A stretch of 64,000 nucleotides of DNA from Tolypothrix campylonemoides VB511288 (lineage in GTDB: Bacteria; Cyanobacteriota; Cyanobacteriia; Cyanobacteriales; Nostocaceae): the NCBI GenBank assembly GCA_000828075.3, contig JXCB02000027.1:467701-531700 (forward strand), given 5' to 3'. Shown here piece after piece: positions 55,836-63,826 of this stretch (its first letter is position 1; each line of letters opens with the position of its first letter). Position numbers and translations under genes: made by a program. A model generated the notes under the pieces. The model was not told the DNA's origin, searched no databases, and saw nothing but the letters and a program-made list of their open reading frames with translations.

Positions 55836-57254
55836 ATGCCCACTCGCAACTACCTTTTTTATGCTCTCACAAATAGCGTTTGCTCGCAGTGTCTCGTCAA
55901 AGTAGAAGCAAAAATTATTTTTCAGGACGGTTGCGTCTACTTGGTGAAACACTGTCCCACCCACGGACGAGAAGAGGTTTTGATTGCCGACGATATCGAA
56001 TACTATAAACAATCGCTGGAATTTATCAAACCTGGGGATATGCCATTGAAGTTTAATACACCGATAAAATATGGCTGTCCTTATGATTGCGGGCTTTGCC
56101 CAGATCATGAACAACATAGCTGCTTAACTTTAATAGAAGTGACAGATAGGTGCAATCTTTCCTGTCCCATTTGCTATGCTGACTCTGGTGCAGAAGAAGT
56201 TTCCGCAATTTCGCATCAACCCCGCCGTCACCGCAGTTTAGCAGAAATTGAAAGAATGATTGATGCGGTGGTGGCGAATGAGGGTGAACCGCAAGTTGTA
56301 CAACTCAGTGGCGGTGAACCAACACTGCACCCAGAGTTTTTTCAAATCATGGATATTGCCAAAAGCAAGCCAATTCAGCATTTGATGATTAATACGAATG
56401 GCGTGAGGATAGCAAAGGAGAAATCTTTTTGCGATCGCCTGAGTCAATATATGCCTGGAATTGAAGTTTACCTGCAATTTGACAGCTTTGAGGCGGAAGC
56501 TTTACGCGAATTGCGTGGCGGAGATTTACGTATTATTCGAGAACAGGCGATCGCAAATCTCAATGAACACAATATCTCCACAACCTTAGTCGTCACCCTA
56601 AAAAAAGGGCTGAATGACCACGAAATTGGCAAAATCATTGAGTATGCTTTGCAACAGCGATGCGTACGGGGTGTCACGTTTCAACCCATCCAAGCTGCTG
56701 GACGGTTAGAGGGATTTAATCCCAAGCGAGACAGATATACTTTAACAGAAGTTCGCAGGGCAATTTTACAACAAAGTCCTTACTTTAAACCAGAAGATAT
56801 TCTCCCAGTTCCGTGCCATCCCGACTGCTTAGCAATGGCGTACGCGCTGAAACTCAATGGTAAAGTGATACCGCTGACTGGGTTAATCAATCCAGATACG
56901 TTTGTAAAAATTATGCCCAATAGCGTACTTTACGAGCAAAATGAAGAACTAAAGTGCCACATTTTTCAGCTATTTTCTACGAGTCATTCACCCAGTTCGG
57001 CAGCAACTTCATTAAAGCAGTTGTTATGTTGTTTGCCAATGGTTCCCGTGCCTCAAGGTATTAGCTATTCCAATATCTTTCGGATAATGATTGTCCAGTT
57101 TCTTGACCCTTTTAACTTTGATGTTCGTTCAGTGAAGCGTTCCTGTATTCATATTGTCCACCCCGATGGTAGGATTATTCCCTTTGATACTTTCAATATG
57201 TTTTACCGCGAGGGTAGCGCTGGCTATCACTTAGTTAATAATCGTTTTATTTAA
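55836..57254 (+). CDS. Tes/MJ0619-type radical SAM protein
   Basis: 472 residues. An N-terminal metal-binding module (C16, C19, C40 in CPTHG) is followed by a cysteine-rich motif CPYDCGLC (C81, C85, C88) and C96. The radical SAM motif is CNLSCPIC (C106, C110, C113) in EVTDRCNLSCPICYADSG, with VQLSGGEPTLHPEF downstream. This layout is that of the tetraether lipid synthase (Tes)/MJ0619-like family, which forms or modifies bonds on lipid chains or other unactivated carbons. The substrate here is unknown. A small membrane-protein gene follows 39 bp later. Confidence 0.87.
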   Translation: MPTRNYLFYALTNSVCSQCLVKVEAKIIFQDGCVYLVKHCPTHGREEVLIADDIEYYKQSLEFIKPGDMPLKFNTPIKYGCPYDCGLCPDHEQHSCLTLIEVTDRCNLSCPICYADSGAEEVSAISHQPRRHRSLAEIERMIDAVVANEGEPQVVQLSGGEPTLHPEFFQIMDIAKSKPIQHLMINTNGVRIAKEKSFCDRLSQYMPGIEVYLQFDSFEAEALRELRGGDLRIIREQAIANLNEHNISTTLVVTLKKGLNDHEIGKIIEYALQQRCVRGVTFQPIQAAGRLEGFNPKRDRYTLTEVRRAILQQSPYFKPEDILPVPCHPDCLAMAYALKLNGKVIPLTGLINPDTFVKIMPNSVLYEQNEELKCHIFQLFSTSHSPSSAATSLKQLLCCLPMVPVPQGISYSNIFRIMIVQFLDPFNFDVRSVKRSCIHIVHPDGRIIPFDTFNMFYREGSAGYHLVNNRFI

Positions 57255-57293
57255 TTGAATACAGCTTGTCTGCGCTTATTAAGGTATCAATTT

Positions 57294-57599
57294 ATGTCAC
57301 AAAGAAATGAAATTTTAGGTGTTTTTTTAGGCATACTCTTGTTAATAGGTATGCATATTTTAGCGATAATAGCAATAGTTTTACTTGGTTTTATTAGAGG
57401 TACTTACGCTATTCAAATTTGGATTATTGGGGGTTTTAGCTTTTTCTTGTGGCAACTTCTCTATGTCATTCCAGTCACTCTTTGGCTAAAAAGACGGCGG
57501 CAATATGACTTAATGAAAGGAGTGATTATTGGTGCCGTTATTACCGCTTTATTGAATGGAGGTTGTTCTTTATTGTTTTCTTCTCAAGTATTTCCATAA
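57294..57599 (+). CDS. Small membrane protein next to the radical SAM gene
   Basis: 101 residues from ATG 57294 (MSQRNEILGVFLGILLL); AAGG lies 9 nt upstream. Three hydrophobic segments (about 8-35, 40-60 and 78-98), with a basic LKRRRQYD loop between the last two. No named family recognised. Only 39 bp separate it from the radical SAM stop, so they are probably one operon. Confidence 0.75.
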   Translation: MSQRNEILGVFLGILLLIGMHILAIIAIVLLGFIRGTYAIQIWIIGGFSFFLWQLLYVIPVTLWLKRRRQYDLMKGVIIGAVITALLNGGCSLLFSSQVFP

Positions 57600-57694
57600 T
57601 ATGCTCAGTTTAAAAATAGCTCTTATGGGGTAGGTCTAAACAGCCCTCTCTCATCTACAAAATAGGTGAAGAGTTCTGTCCCACAAGAAATACG

Positions 57695-57961
57695 TTAACT
57701 TTTTATTTCAGATTTTTGAGATTCTTTAACAGAATGTGAAATTGTTAAGGAAGGTGAATCATCCAGCAGAATCTGTTGCGATGGTGCTTCACCTGTTCCA
57801 TCACCAAAGTAAAAGCCAAAAAGCTTATCGTAGTTGGAAGCAACGGCTAAAAACGCCCCACCTAATATGTATATAGGTAGCGGTAGGGTGAATTCTTTCA
57901 CCCAGTCAAACAGTTCCGCTAGGGCAAACAGCACCAAAAAGCAGGCTAGCCAAACTCTCAT
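57695..57961 (-). CDS. Small membrane protein beside the IS element
   Basis: 88 residues from ATG 57961 (MRVWLACFLVLFALAELFDW), with AGGGG upstream. Two hydrophobic spans (about 2-20 and 27-47) are followed by a soluble tail (FYFGDGTGEAPSQQILLDD). It resembles small conserved cyanobacterial proteins of unknown function. An IS200/IS605 element begins a few bases upstream, so its original promoter may be displaced. Confidence 0.7.
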   Translation of the reverse strand: MRVWLACFLVLFALAELFDWVKEFTLPLPIYILGGAFLAVASNYDKLFGFYFGDGTGEAPSQQILLDDSPSLTISHSVKESQKSEIKS

Positions 57962-57965
57962 GTTT

Positions 57966-59426
57966 CTACCCCTGGGATTCAAACGACTTTATTAATTGTA
58001 GATAGATTAAAGACACTTCATGTCTACCACAACAACAATTGGTTGACACTCTCAGGTCTAAAGACACGCTCGATTCTGCGGACAGAGTAGCTTTAGGTAG
58101 TACCCAAAGTCTAATTCTCGCTACGGTTGTCAAAGACCGTCTACCCAGTAAGCCTAAGTCTAAGCTTAGATTGCTGGCTACTTTCTTTAAAATATTTGCT
58201 GCTCCATTAAGATCAGCATTAACTATTAAACCTTTGGCTGACCGATACAATCCACGTTTAATCCGCTTCCCTGATGCTTTCCACCCTTGCGGCTTTTCGC
58301 CATACTTGGGTAGGGAGTCACCATCTAAGTAGCTGGCTTTTGACGTATAGGATTCTTCGGTTTCTTGATATCTAATTCCGTGCAATTCACAAAGCTGCTT
58401 CAGTCGGTCTTTAAACTTGCCTAAAGGCATCTGAACAAACTTTTGATTGTTCAATCTACCCATATCAGCATTCGATTTAAAACCTTCGTTCCAACCAACC
58501 ACCAAAGTCCCAATACCATATTTAAGGCAATGGTCGATAATTAGCTTTGCTGCTTTGTTAATCCCATCACGCATTTGATGGTTGCGTTTACGGGTTACAC
58601 GGTCTAACCAGTTATCCCAGTAAGCTTCTGGCTTACCTTCTTTGCGAGTTGATACCTTCTTGTTCCATAGCTGATTCATTGCTTTCATTGCACGAGCATC
58701 AATCAGCACAGAATTTCCCAAAGTGTCAACACAAGCCGCCAGATTATCAGCAGTACCAAGGTCGATTGATAATGCTTGACTAACATCTAAATCGTGTTTT
58801 TGTTTCTCCACCTCATAGGACATTTCAAGGTAAAAAGCACCATTTTTGGGAAGAATAGTAAACTCTTTAACCAACGAATATTCAATATTTGATGGCATTG
58901 GAAGAAAAAATTCAGAAACCCCAAACCAACGTTTTACTGTTAATCCCAAAGAAAATCTAAGTCGTCCATTGATTAATGTCGGTTTCTGTCCACCAGAATT
59001 CGGATAGGCAACTTTGAACAATTTAGACCCTTTAAGATAGTCAGGAGGCTTAGGTTTAAAATGTAACTGTCCTTTGAAATATAGCTCTCTAAGCTCTTTG
59101 AAAGACTTAAATGCTTCAGTCACCGACATCAATGTTTGCTGCATCGGCGTTGATGGTAACGATTGAGCAATTAAAGTCTTTGAAACTGATGGTTCAAAAG
59201 CTAAATCAAACTTGCCAGTTAACAATTTTCCTGTTTTAAAAAACACCTGACGGGCAAAGTACACACCATTGTTGTATAGCTTGCCTGCTTGTTGACAGAG
59301 GTAGTCTAATAACGCCTTAGTTTCACTGTCAGGAGAGAGTAGAACTTTCTGTACTCCCATTGTTTTCTTGGCTTTAACCACTGGTTCGACCTCCCAGGCT
59401 TTTGTTGACCTCTCCATATTAATCAA
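57966..59426 (-). CDS. tnpB: TnpB RNA-guided nuclease of IS200/IS605 element
   Basis: 486 residues. The RuvC-like core is visible: Asp in SIDLGTADNLAA, Glu in RYQETEESYTSKAS, and the final Asp in NADLNGAANIL. The usual CxxC...CxxC zinc finger between the last two is replaced by SYLDGDSLPKYGEKPQGW, as in a cyanobacterial TnpB subgroup. About 60 residues after AANIL (to the stop at 57966) probably overlap the end structure and omega-RNA of the element. TnpB proteins cut DNA next to the element, guided by this RNA. Divergent from tnpA. Confidence 0.9.
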   Translation of the reverse strand: MINMERSTKAWEVEPVVKAKKTMGVQKVLLSPDSETKALLDYLCQQAGKLYNNGVYFARQVFFKTGKLLTGKFDLAFEPSVSKTLIAQSLPSTPMQQTLMSVTEAFKSFKELRELYFKGQLHFKPKPPDYLKGSKLFKVAYPNSGGQKPTLINGRLRFSLGLTVKRWFGVSEFFLPMPSNIEYSLVKEFTILPKNGAFYLEMSYEVEKQKHDLDVSQALSIDLGTADNLAACVDTLGNSVLIDARAMKAMNQLWNKKVSTRKEGKPEAYWDNWLDRVTRKRNHQMRDGINKAAKLIIDHCLKYGIGTLVVGWNEGFKSNADMGRLNNQKFVQMPLGKFKDRLKQLCELHGIRYQETEESYTSKASYLDGDSLPKYGEKPQGWKASGKRIKRGLYRSAKGLIVNADLNGAANILKKVASNLSLDLGLLGRRSLTTVARIRLWVLPKATLSAESSVSLDLRVSTNCCCGRHEVSLIYLQLIKSFESQG

Positions 59427-59960
59427 CTAAAGTAGAAGTGTCAACAGCTATTGAGAGAACAACAAATAAAATATGTTAGTTCAAGAAGATTACAAGACGC
59501 ATAACCACGTTAAATTCTTGGTTAATTACCATTTTGTATGGATTCCAAAGCGTAGAAAAAAAGTTTTGGTTGGTGAGATAGCAACAAGGACACGTCAAAT
59601 CTTTCTAGAATTAGCCATAGAAAAAGGATGGGACATTCTAGCTTTAGAAGTTGCACCAGACCATATTCACCTATTTGTGAGCGTTAAACCTACAGATACC
59701 CCACACCTTGTAGTTAAAGCATTTAAAGGACGCTCCAGCTTTTATCTACGTAAAGAGTTTCCGCAATTAACAAAATTACCGTCGTTATGGACAAATAGTT
59801 ATTTTGTTAGTACAGCAGGTAATGTAAGCAGTGAAGCGATTAGACGTTACATTGAAGACCCGCATCACGGATAATACAAGAACACGGCGGTTAAAACCGC
59901 TCGTGCCGCTTCCCTCCCAGGGCTAAAGCCGCTGGGTTTCCCGCATCCCGCGTATCTCTA
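57985..59960. mobile_element. IS200/IS605-family element (tnpB-tnpA divergent)
   Basis: Contains tnpB (minus) and tnpA (plus), divergent across 46 bp. The right end has subterminal hairpins (GGCGGTTAAAACCGC at about 59886-59900; CAGGGCTAAAGCCGCTG at about 59919-59935, then GGTTTCCCGC). The left end near 58045-58060 has a related GGTCTAAAGAC hairpin inside the tnpB 3' end. No inverted terminal repeats, as expected. Exact ends not determined. Confidence 0.8.
59473..59874 (+). CDS. tnpA: IS200-type Y1 transposase TnpA
   Basis: 133 residues of the HUH single-strand transposase family. The HxH motif is in APDHIHLFVSV, the catalytic Tyr in SSEAIRRYIEDPHH, and the fold opens with HVKFLVNYHFVWIPKRRK. 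Reading frame intact with all catalytic residues, so the element may still be active. Confidence 0.95.
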   Translation: MLVQEDYKTHNHVKFLVNYHFVWIPKRRKKVLVGEIATRTRQIFLELAIEKGWDILALEVAPDHIHLFVSVKPTDTPHLVVKAFKGRSSFYLRKEFPQLTKLPSLWTNSYFVSTAGNVSSEAIRRYIEDPHHG

Positions 59961-60223
59961 TGAAAACGGGGGTGATGTGTACGCCTTTCACATCCTACAC
60001 CCTTATATCATGTTCGGTTAATGACCCTTAATTCCCCAAGAACCCCACCCCGCCTTTGACTTACGTCAAAGTCTCCCCTCCCCGCTTGCGGTGAGACCAG
60101 TGCTGCAGGAGGGTTTCCCTCCGCAGGCAACTGGCGAACCCGAAGGGGGAGGGGATTAAGGGGTGGGGTGCAGTCAGCGTGGGAATTATGGGTTAGCAAC
60201 CGGAGATGATATTACACCTAGTA
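59875..60223. other. Gene-free stretch: IS right end and palindromic repeat
   Basis: The IS right-end hairpins run to about 59960. A GGGTTTCCC palindromic repeat copy lies at 60091-60150 (GTGAGACCAGTGCTGCAGGA onward), flanked by CCCCACCCCGCC/GGGGTGGGG boxes that make one larger palindrome. Confidence 0.7.
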
Positions 60224-60625
60224 TTATTCTCCCGCGTTGGCAGACAAAGGAGGAATTTTTGCCAAAATTCCTTTTTTAAGCGGTTCTGGTCTTTCTGCCC
60301 AAGGTAACAATCCTTGTGGGTGAGTGTAATACTTACTAGCACACTCTAACACAAGGGCAATTTCTGAGGGTGATAAATCAGGCGACAAATCACCAAATAA
60401 ATAAGTATATTTACCAACAGATGCAAAAGAAATAGTACAAGAGCGATCGCATGCACTCATGCATTCTACAGGTTGAATGGCAAATTCTTCATGCAACTTC
60501 CAGTCTTGGTACTGTTGTTGCAATCGCTTGAATAATGTTTCGCCACCACTTTCACCGACACGTTTTCCATCTTTCCACACACTTGAGCAACTGGTGCAGA
60601 CAAATAAATGATGTTGCGCTTTCAT
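60224..60625 (-). CDS. DUF1636 metal-binding protein, cobalamin-riboswitch controlled
   Basis: 133 residues of the DUF1636 family: thioredoxin-like with CTSCSSVWKDG near the N-terminus and CMSACDRSCTISF, four cysteines suited to binding metal or [2Fe-2S]. It is preceded by a cobalamin riboswitch on the same strand, placing it in a B12- or cobalt-related role, probably made when B12 is low. Exact function not known. Confidence 0.88.
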   Translation of the reverse strand: MKAQHHLFVCTSCSSVWKDGKRVGESGGETLFKRLQQQYQDWKLHEEFAIQPVECMSACDRSCTISFASVGKYTYLFGDLSPDLSPSEIALVLECASKYYTHPQGLLPWAERPEPLKKGILAKIPPLSANAGE

Positions 60626-60657
60626 CCAAACCTCGTAGACGTGCTAAAGCAGAAGTT

Positions 60658-60785
60658 AACTAGTCGGTGGGCATTCTGACTGACAAGGAAATCCTTGATT
60701 ACAGCTGCGAGACAGCGTCGGACTTACACCAGACTTTCCCCGTTACCTCTGATGGCTGATCCCCATCAGAACCGTCTACCTTGTC
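60658..60785 (-). promoter_or_regulatory. Cobalamin (B12) riboswitch
   Basis: On the minus strand the conserved order is GGTAGACGGTTC, GGGGAAAGTCTGGTGTAAGT with CCGACGCTGTC, CGCAGCTGTAATC and the B12 box AGTCAGAATGCCCACC (60666-60681). It sits about 35-160 bp upstream of the DUF1636 gene. In this family, cobalamin binding usually represses the downstream gene. Confidence 0.88.
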
Positions 60786-60961
60786 ATCATATAGCATTTG
60801 AGCAATTGTCGAAGGAAAAACCTTTTACCCTTTGTCCTTCGCTTTCCTTTCCCCAGCCAGATAGGAGGTTTGACAGCCTGTCTTTTGACGACAAGCGGTG
60901 TGAACAAGAGAATTATAAAGAATATTCTCTAGAATGCGTCGATTCATAGAGGGAACACGGG

Positions 60962-61297
60962 ATGAAAAAGATTTTTTTAGTATTATTGCTGGGCATAGGA
61001 ATTTTTACCTTTGCCTTGAATCGTCCAGCTTTTGCTGCAGATGCTGTTAAAGGAGCGAAAGTCTTCTCTGCCAATTGCGCTTCTTGTCATGCGGGTGGAA
61101 AGAACCTGGTTCAAGCTAACAAGAACCTGACAAAGGAGGCTTTGGAAAAGTATGGGATGTACTCTGAGGAAGCTATTATCGCCCAAGTGACAAACGGTAA
61201 AAATGCCATGCCCGCTTTCAAAGGTCGTTTAAAACCCGAGCAAATTGAAGATGTAGCTGCATACGTGCTGGGAAAAGCCGATAAAAGCTGGAAATAA
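60962..61297 (+). CDS. petJ: Cytochrome c6 (PetJ)
   Basis: 111 residues: a signal peptide ([20 protein letters not shown], then cleavage after AFA) and a class I cytochrome c with CASCH haem attachment, MPAF axial Met ([10 protein letters not shown]) and the C-terminal [13 protein letters not shown] helix. It carries electrons from cytochrome b6f to photosystem I in the thylakoid lumen and can replace plastocyanin under copper limitation. GGGA lies about 8 nt before the ATG. Divergent from the B12-riboswitch gene. Confidence 0.96.
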   Translation: MKKIFLVLLLGIGIFTFALNRPAFAADAVKGAKVFSANCASCHAGGKNLVQANKNLTKEALEKYGMYSEEAIIAQVTNGKNAMPAFKGRLKPEQIEDVAAYVLGKADKSWK

Positions 61298-61320
61298 AGC
61301 AAAATAAGGCTATTATTCAG

Positions 61321-61632
61321 GGGAGCATCTCAAAGCAAGCAAAAACCTTAGTTACCCTCATCCCCTAACCCCTTCTCAAGAGCGGGATTCGGGGAATAAG
61401 AGTAGCACTTGACTCCCCTCTCCCCAATTGGGAGAGGGGTTGGGGAGCCAGTGCGTTGCGGTGAATCCAGCGCTGCAGGAGGGTTTCCCTCCGTAGGCGA
61501 CTGGTGAACCCGGAGGGAGGTTCCCTCGCCAGCGCCGTGGGCGGGTTTCCCGACTTGAGGCGTCTGGCGTTCCGTTGTAGCATCTGGCGTGGTGAGGGCA
61601 GAATGGCAAGTGTGTAAAATTGGGATGCTCCC
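61321..61632. mobile_element. MITE family 2, copy 2, with nested palindromic repeat
   Basis: Ends GGGAGCATCTCAA and TTGGGATGCTCCC match copy 1 (50766-50930). The centre is enlarged by a nested GGGTTTCCC palindromic repeat (61461-61520) and a further GTTCCCTCGCC...CGGGTTTCCCGAC stretch, so repeats have inserted into repeats. Confidence 0.8.
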
Positions 61633-62358
61633 TTATTCCGCAAATAGTAGGTAGGAGAAATGCCTTACCTACTGCTATGCTTCTGCCCTCATTTTTTGTG
61701 AATCTTAGGACTGATGCCGCATAATTAAGTAAATAAGACGAATTAAGCAACACTAGTGTCAAATTGCGATTTCGTCACAGTACTCGCTTTCTCTTCGAGC
61801 GTTGCTTTCACTACCTGCTATATATTCAGATTTGCACGGCTAAATAACTAAAGTTAGTTCTTTTAATAACCCTTAAATTAAATTTGTCGAAAATTGCATA
61901 GAGTAAAAACGATTCATGATTTGATTAAAAGTAACCTCACAGAAACTGGTTTGGCGATCGCCTTTGCGCCCGCTGCTGTTCTCTTAGACGAGTCATAAGC
62001 TTTTTTGTATAAAAGACTGCGCCCGCCGCAACCATGCTCCCTTGCGGCTTATATATGAGTAGATATGGATAAGGCGATCGCCTGCTTGATCAGCTTCAGC
62101 CCAACGGTTGGGGTGGGGTGCAGTGCTGGTTAGTATTTATTTTTGCAAGTTGTCTTATCGGCAACCGTATTGCCTTATATTCCTCCACCAATGCACCGCT
62201 CACTGCTATAATTTTGACTGCTTTAATTGAGGAAATATCCCTGAGGTAAGCTGATGAGCGTCTTCATCGCACTTTTTTTCATCAAGACAGTCCAGAGTTC
62301 TTCTTGAGTTTTGAACACCAGTTTGGAAAATGAAGGGGGAACTTCCAAGGGCGCAGCG

Positions 62359-62426
62359 GCTCATCTCCTGGAGCTTATGTTTTGCAAGGGGCTAGCTCCT
62401 CAAGACTGTTAAGTCCCCTGATGAGC
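62359..62426 (+). other. Possible structured RNA or DNA element upstream of the ParA gene
   Basis: GCTCATC (62359-62365) pairs with GATGAGC (62420-62426), and inside it GGAGC (62370-62374) pairs with GCTCC (62395-62399). The nested pairing suggests a folded leader. The rest of the loop region is unpaired, and the evidence is pairing alone. Confidence 0.35.
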
Positions 62427-62430
62427 AAGT

Positions 62431-62448
62431 ATGCAAACTTATTTGCAT
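62431..62448. promoter_or_regulatory. Palindrome ATGCAAA-CTTA-TTTGCAT
   Basis: Perfect 7-bp arms around a 4-bp spacer, about 115 bp before the ParA-like start. A possible operator or ParA/partner-binding site; no consensus known. Confidence 0.4.
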
Positions 62449-62562
62449 AACCTACTAACACTTTATAACTGTTCTATAATGTTAAATTTAGCAAAAATTT
62501 TCTATCTGTAACGACACGTTTACGCTACGTAAATGGGAATGCTTTATTAGAGGAATTAACCA

Positions 62563-63456
62563 ATGGGATATGTGATTGCTACTGCAAATATGAAGGGCGG
62601 AGTTGGTAAAACTACCCTTACTGTTAATATGGCTACTTGTTTAACGAAAAATTATGGCAAGCGGGTGCTTGTCCTTGATTTAGATAGCCAAATTAGTGCC
62701 ACACTCAGTCTCATGTCTCCTGTAGACTTTGCTAAGCTCCGCAAACAAAGACGGACATTGAGATATCTGATAGATGACATTATCAACCCCTCGTCAAGGG
62801 CAAAATTGACAATTCGGGATATCATTCAGACCCAGGTTTGCAATCTCCCTGGATTAGATTTATTACCAGGAGATATTGACCTGTACGATGAATTTGTTGT
62901 ATCAGAAATGCTGCATCAACAAGCAGTCAATATGGGTGAAAACGAATTTGAAACGATTTGGAATCGGTTTGAAAGAGTCTTGCTAGGTAAAATTTTAGAA
63001 CCAATTCGGGAAGAATATGATTTTATTATCTTAGATTGCGCTCCTGGATATAATCTTTTGACGCGTAGCGCTTTAGCAACTAGTAATTTCTATATACTTC
63101 CTGCTAAACCGGAACCATTATCTGTGGTGGGTATTCAATTACTGGAAAGACGCATTGCTAAGTTAAAAGAAAGTCACGAAAATGAAGCAAATATAGATAT
63201 ACAAATGCTGGGTATTGTCTTCACAATGTCAAACACCAACTTTCTTAGTGGAAGATACTACAAACAAGTGATGCAACGTGTTTATCAAGATTTTGGTGAA
63301 ACGAAAATTTGTCAGACACAAATACCAACTGATGTGAATGTTGCTAAAGCCGTTGACAGTTTTATGCCTGTTGTTTTAAATAATCCCGGCACAGCAGGGT
63401 CAAAAGCATTCCTTCAATTAACTCAAGAATTGTTGCAAAAGCTACCATCCTATTAG
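62563..63456 (+). CDS. ParA-family ATPase
   Basis: 297 residues with the deviant Walker A motif KGGVGKTTLTVNMA including the signature Lys, Walker A' LVLDLDSQ and Walker B DFIILDCAPG. ParA-type ATPases position DNA or protein cargo by nucleoid gradients. No parB or small partner gene follows on this side (next is a porin at 63827). The signature Lys argues against the McdA carboxysome-positioning type. Cargo unknown. Confidence 0.92.
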   Translation: MGYVIATANMKGGVGKTTLTVNMATCLTKNYGKRVLVLDLDSQISATLSLMSPVDFAKLRKQRRTLRYLIDDIINPSSRAKLTIRDIIQTQVCNLPGLDLLPGDIDLYDEFVVSEMLHQQAVNMGENEFETIWNRFERVLLGKILEPIREEYDFIILDCAPGYNLLTRSALATSNFYILPAKPEPLSVVGIQLLERRIAKLKESHENEANIDIQMLGIVFTMSNTNFLSGRYYKQVMQRVYQDFGETKICQTQIPTDVNVAKAVDSFMPVVLNNPGTAGSKAFLQLTQELLQKLPSY

Positions 63457-63826
63457 CTTCCCTGTACATGAGTAACACGTTTGTAGCACAGTTTCATCAA
63501 CAAACAGAGTATGCTAAACTTTTATCGCAAATCCTTGAGCGCCTAGTCAGTAACATTGTTATTTAAGGGTTATTTAAGGCGCCTAGAATTGCAGAATATA
63601 AGAAACAAAGTCTTGGCTAGTTGCTCAGCAAAGCTCTCATATAGGTATAGTTTAGTTAGGAAACTAAAATAAACTTGAAGGGTTTGACACAAGAAATTTT
63701 GTACTGAACCTTTCCAGATTTGCCTCGTTGTTTCGCTCGTCGTTCTTCTGAGGTTTGGCATTGTGGCTGTGACTACTTTTTCCAAACCGACTTTCGACAA
63801 AACTAGGTGTGAGTCAGAACAAAATC
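63457..63826. other. Gene-free leader of the porin gene
   Basis: Contains a direct repeat of GCGCCTAG (63539 and 63580). A minus-strand open frame here has no protein-like features. No other structure recognised. Confidence 0.5.

Larger units (their letters stand above)
61633..62562. other. 0.9-kb gene-free region upstream of the ParA gene
   Basis: It contains HIP1 sites, an AACCGTATTG half-element (about 62164), a possible structured segment (62359-62426) and a small palindrome (62431-62448). No open frame with family resemblance. Confidence 0.6.

Noticed and set aside
62200-62450. Hammerhead ribozyme cores (CTGATGAG at about 62252 and 62418)
   Set aside because: No downstream GAAA core or cleavage-site arrangement is present at either site.
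62563-63456. McdA carboxysome-positioning ATPase
   Set aside because: The signature Lys of classical ParA (KGGVGKTT) is present, whereas McdA lacks it. No mcdB or carboxysome genes are nearby.
63570-63800. Minus-strand open frame before the porin
   Set aside because: No family resemblance, poor codon pattern, and located in the likely porin promoter region.
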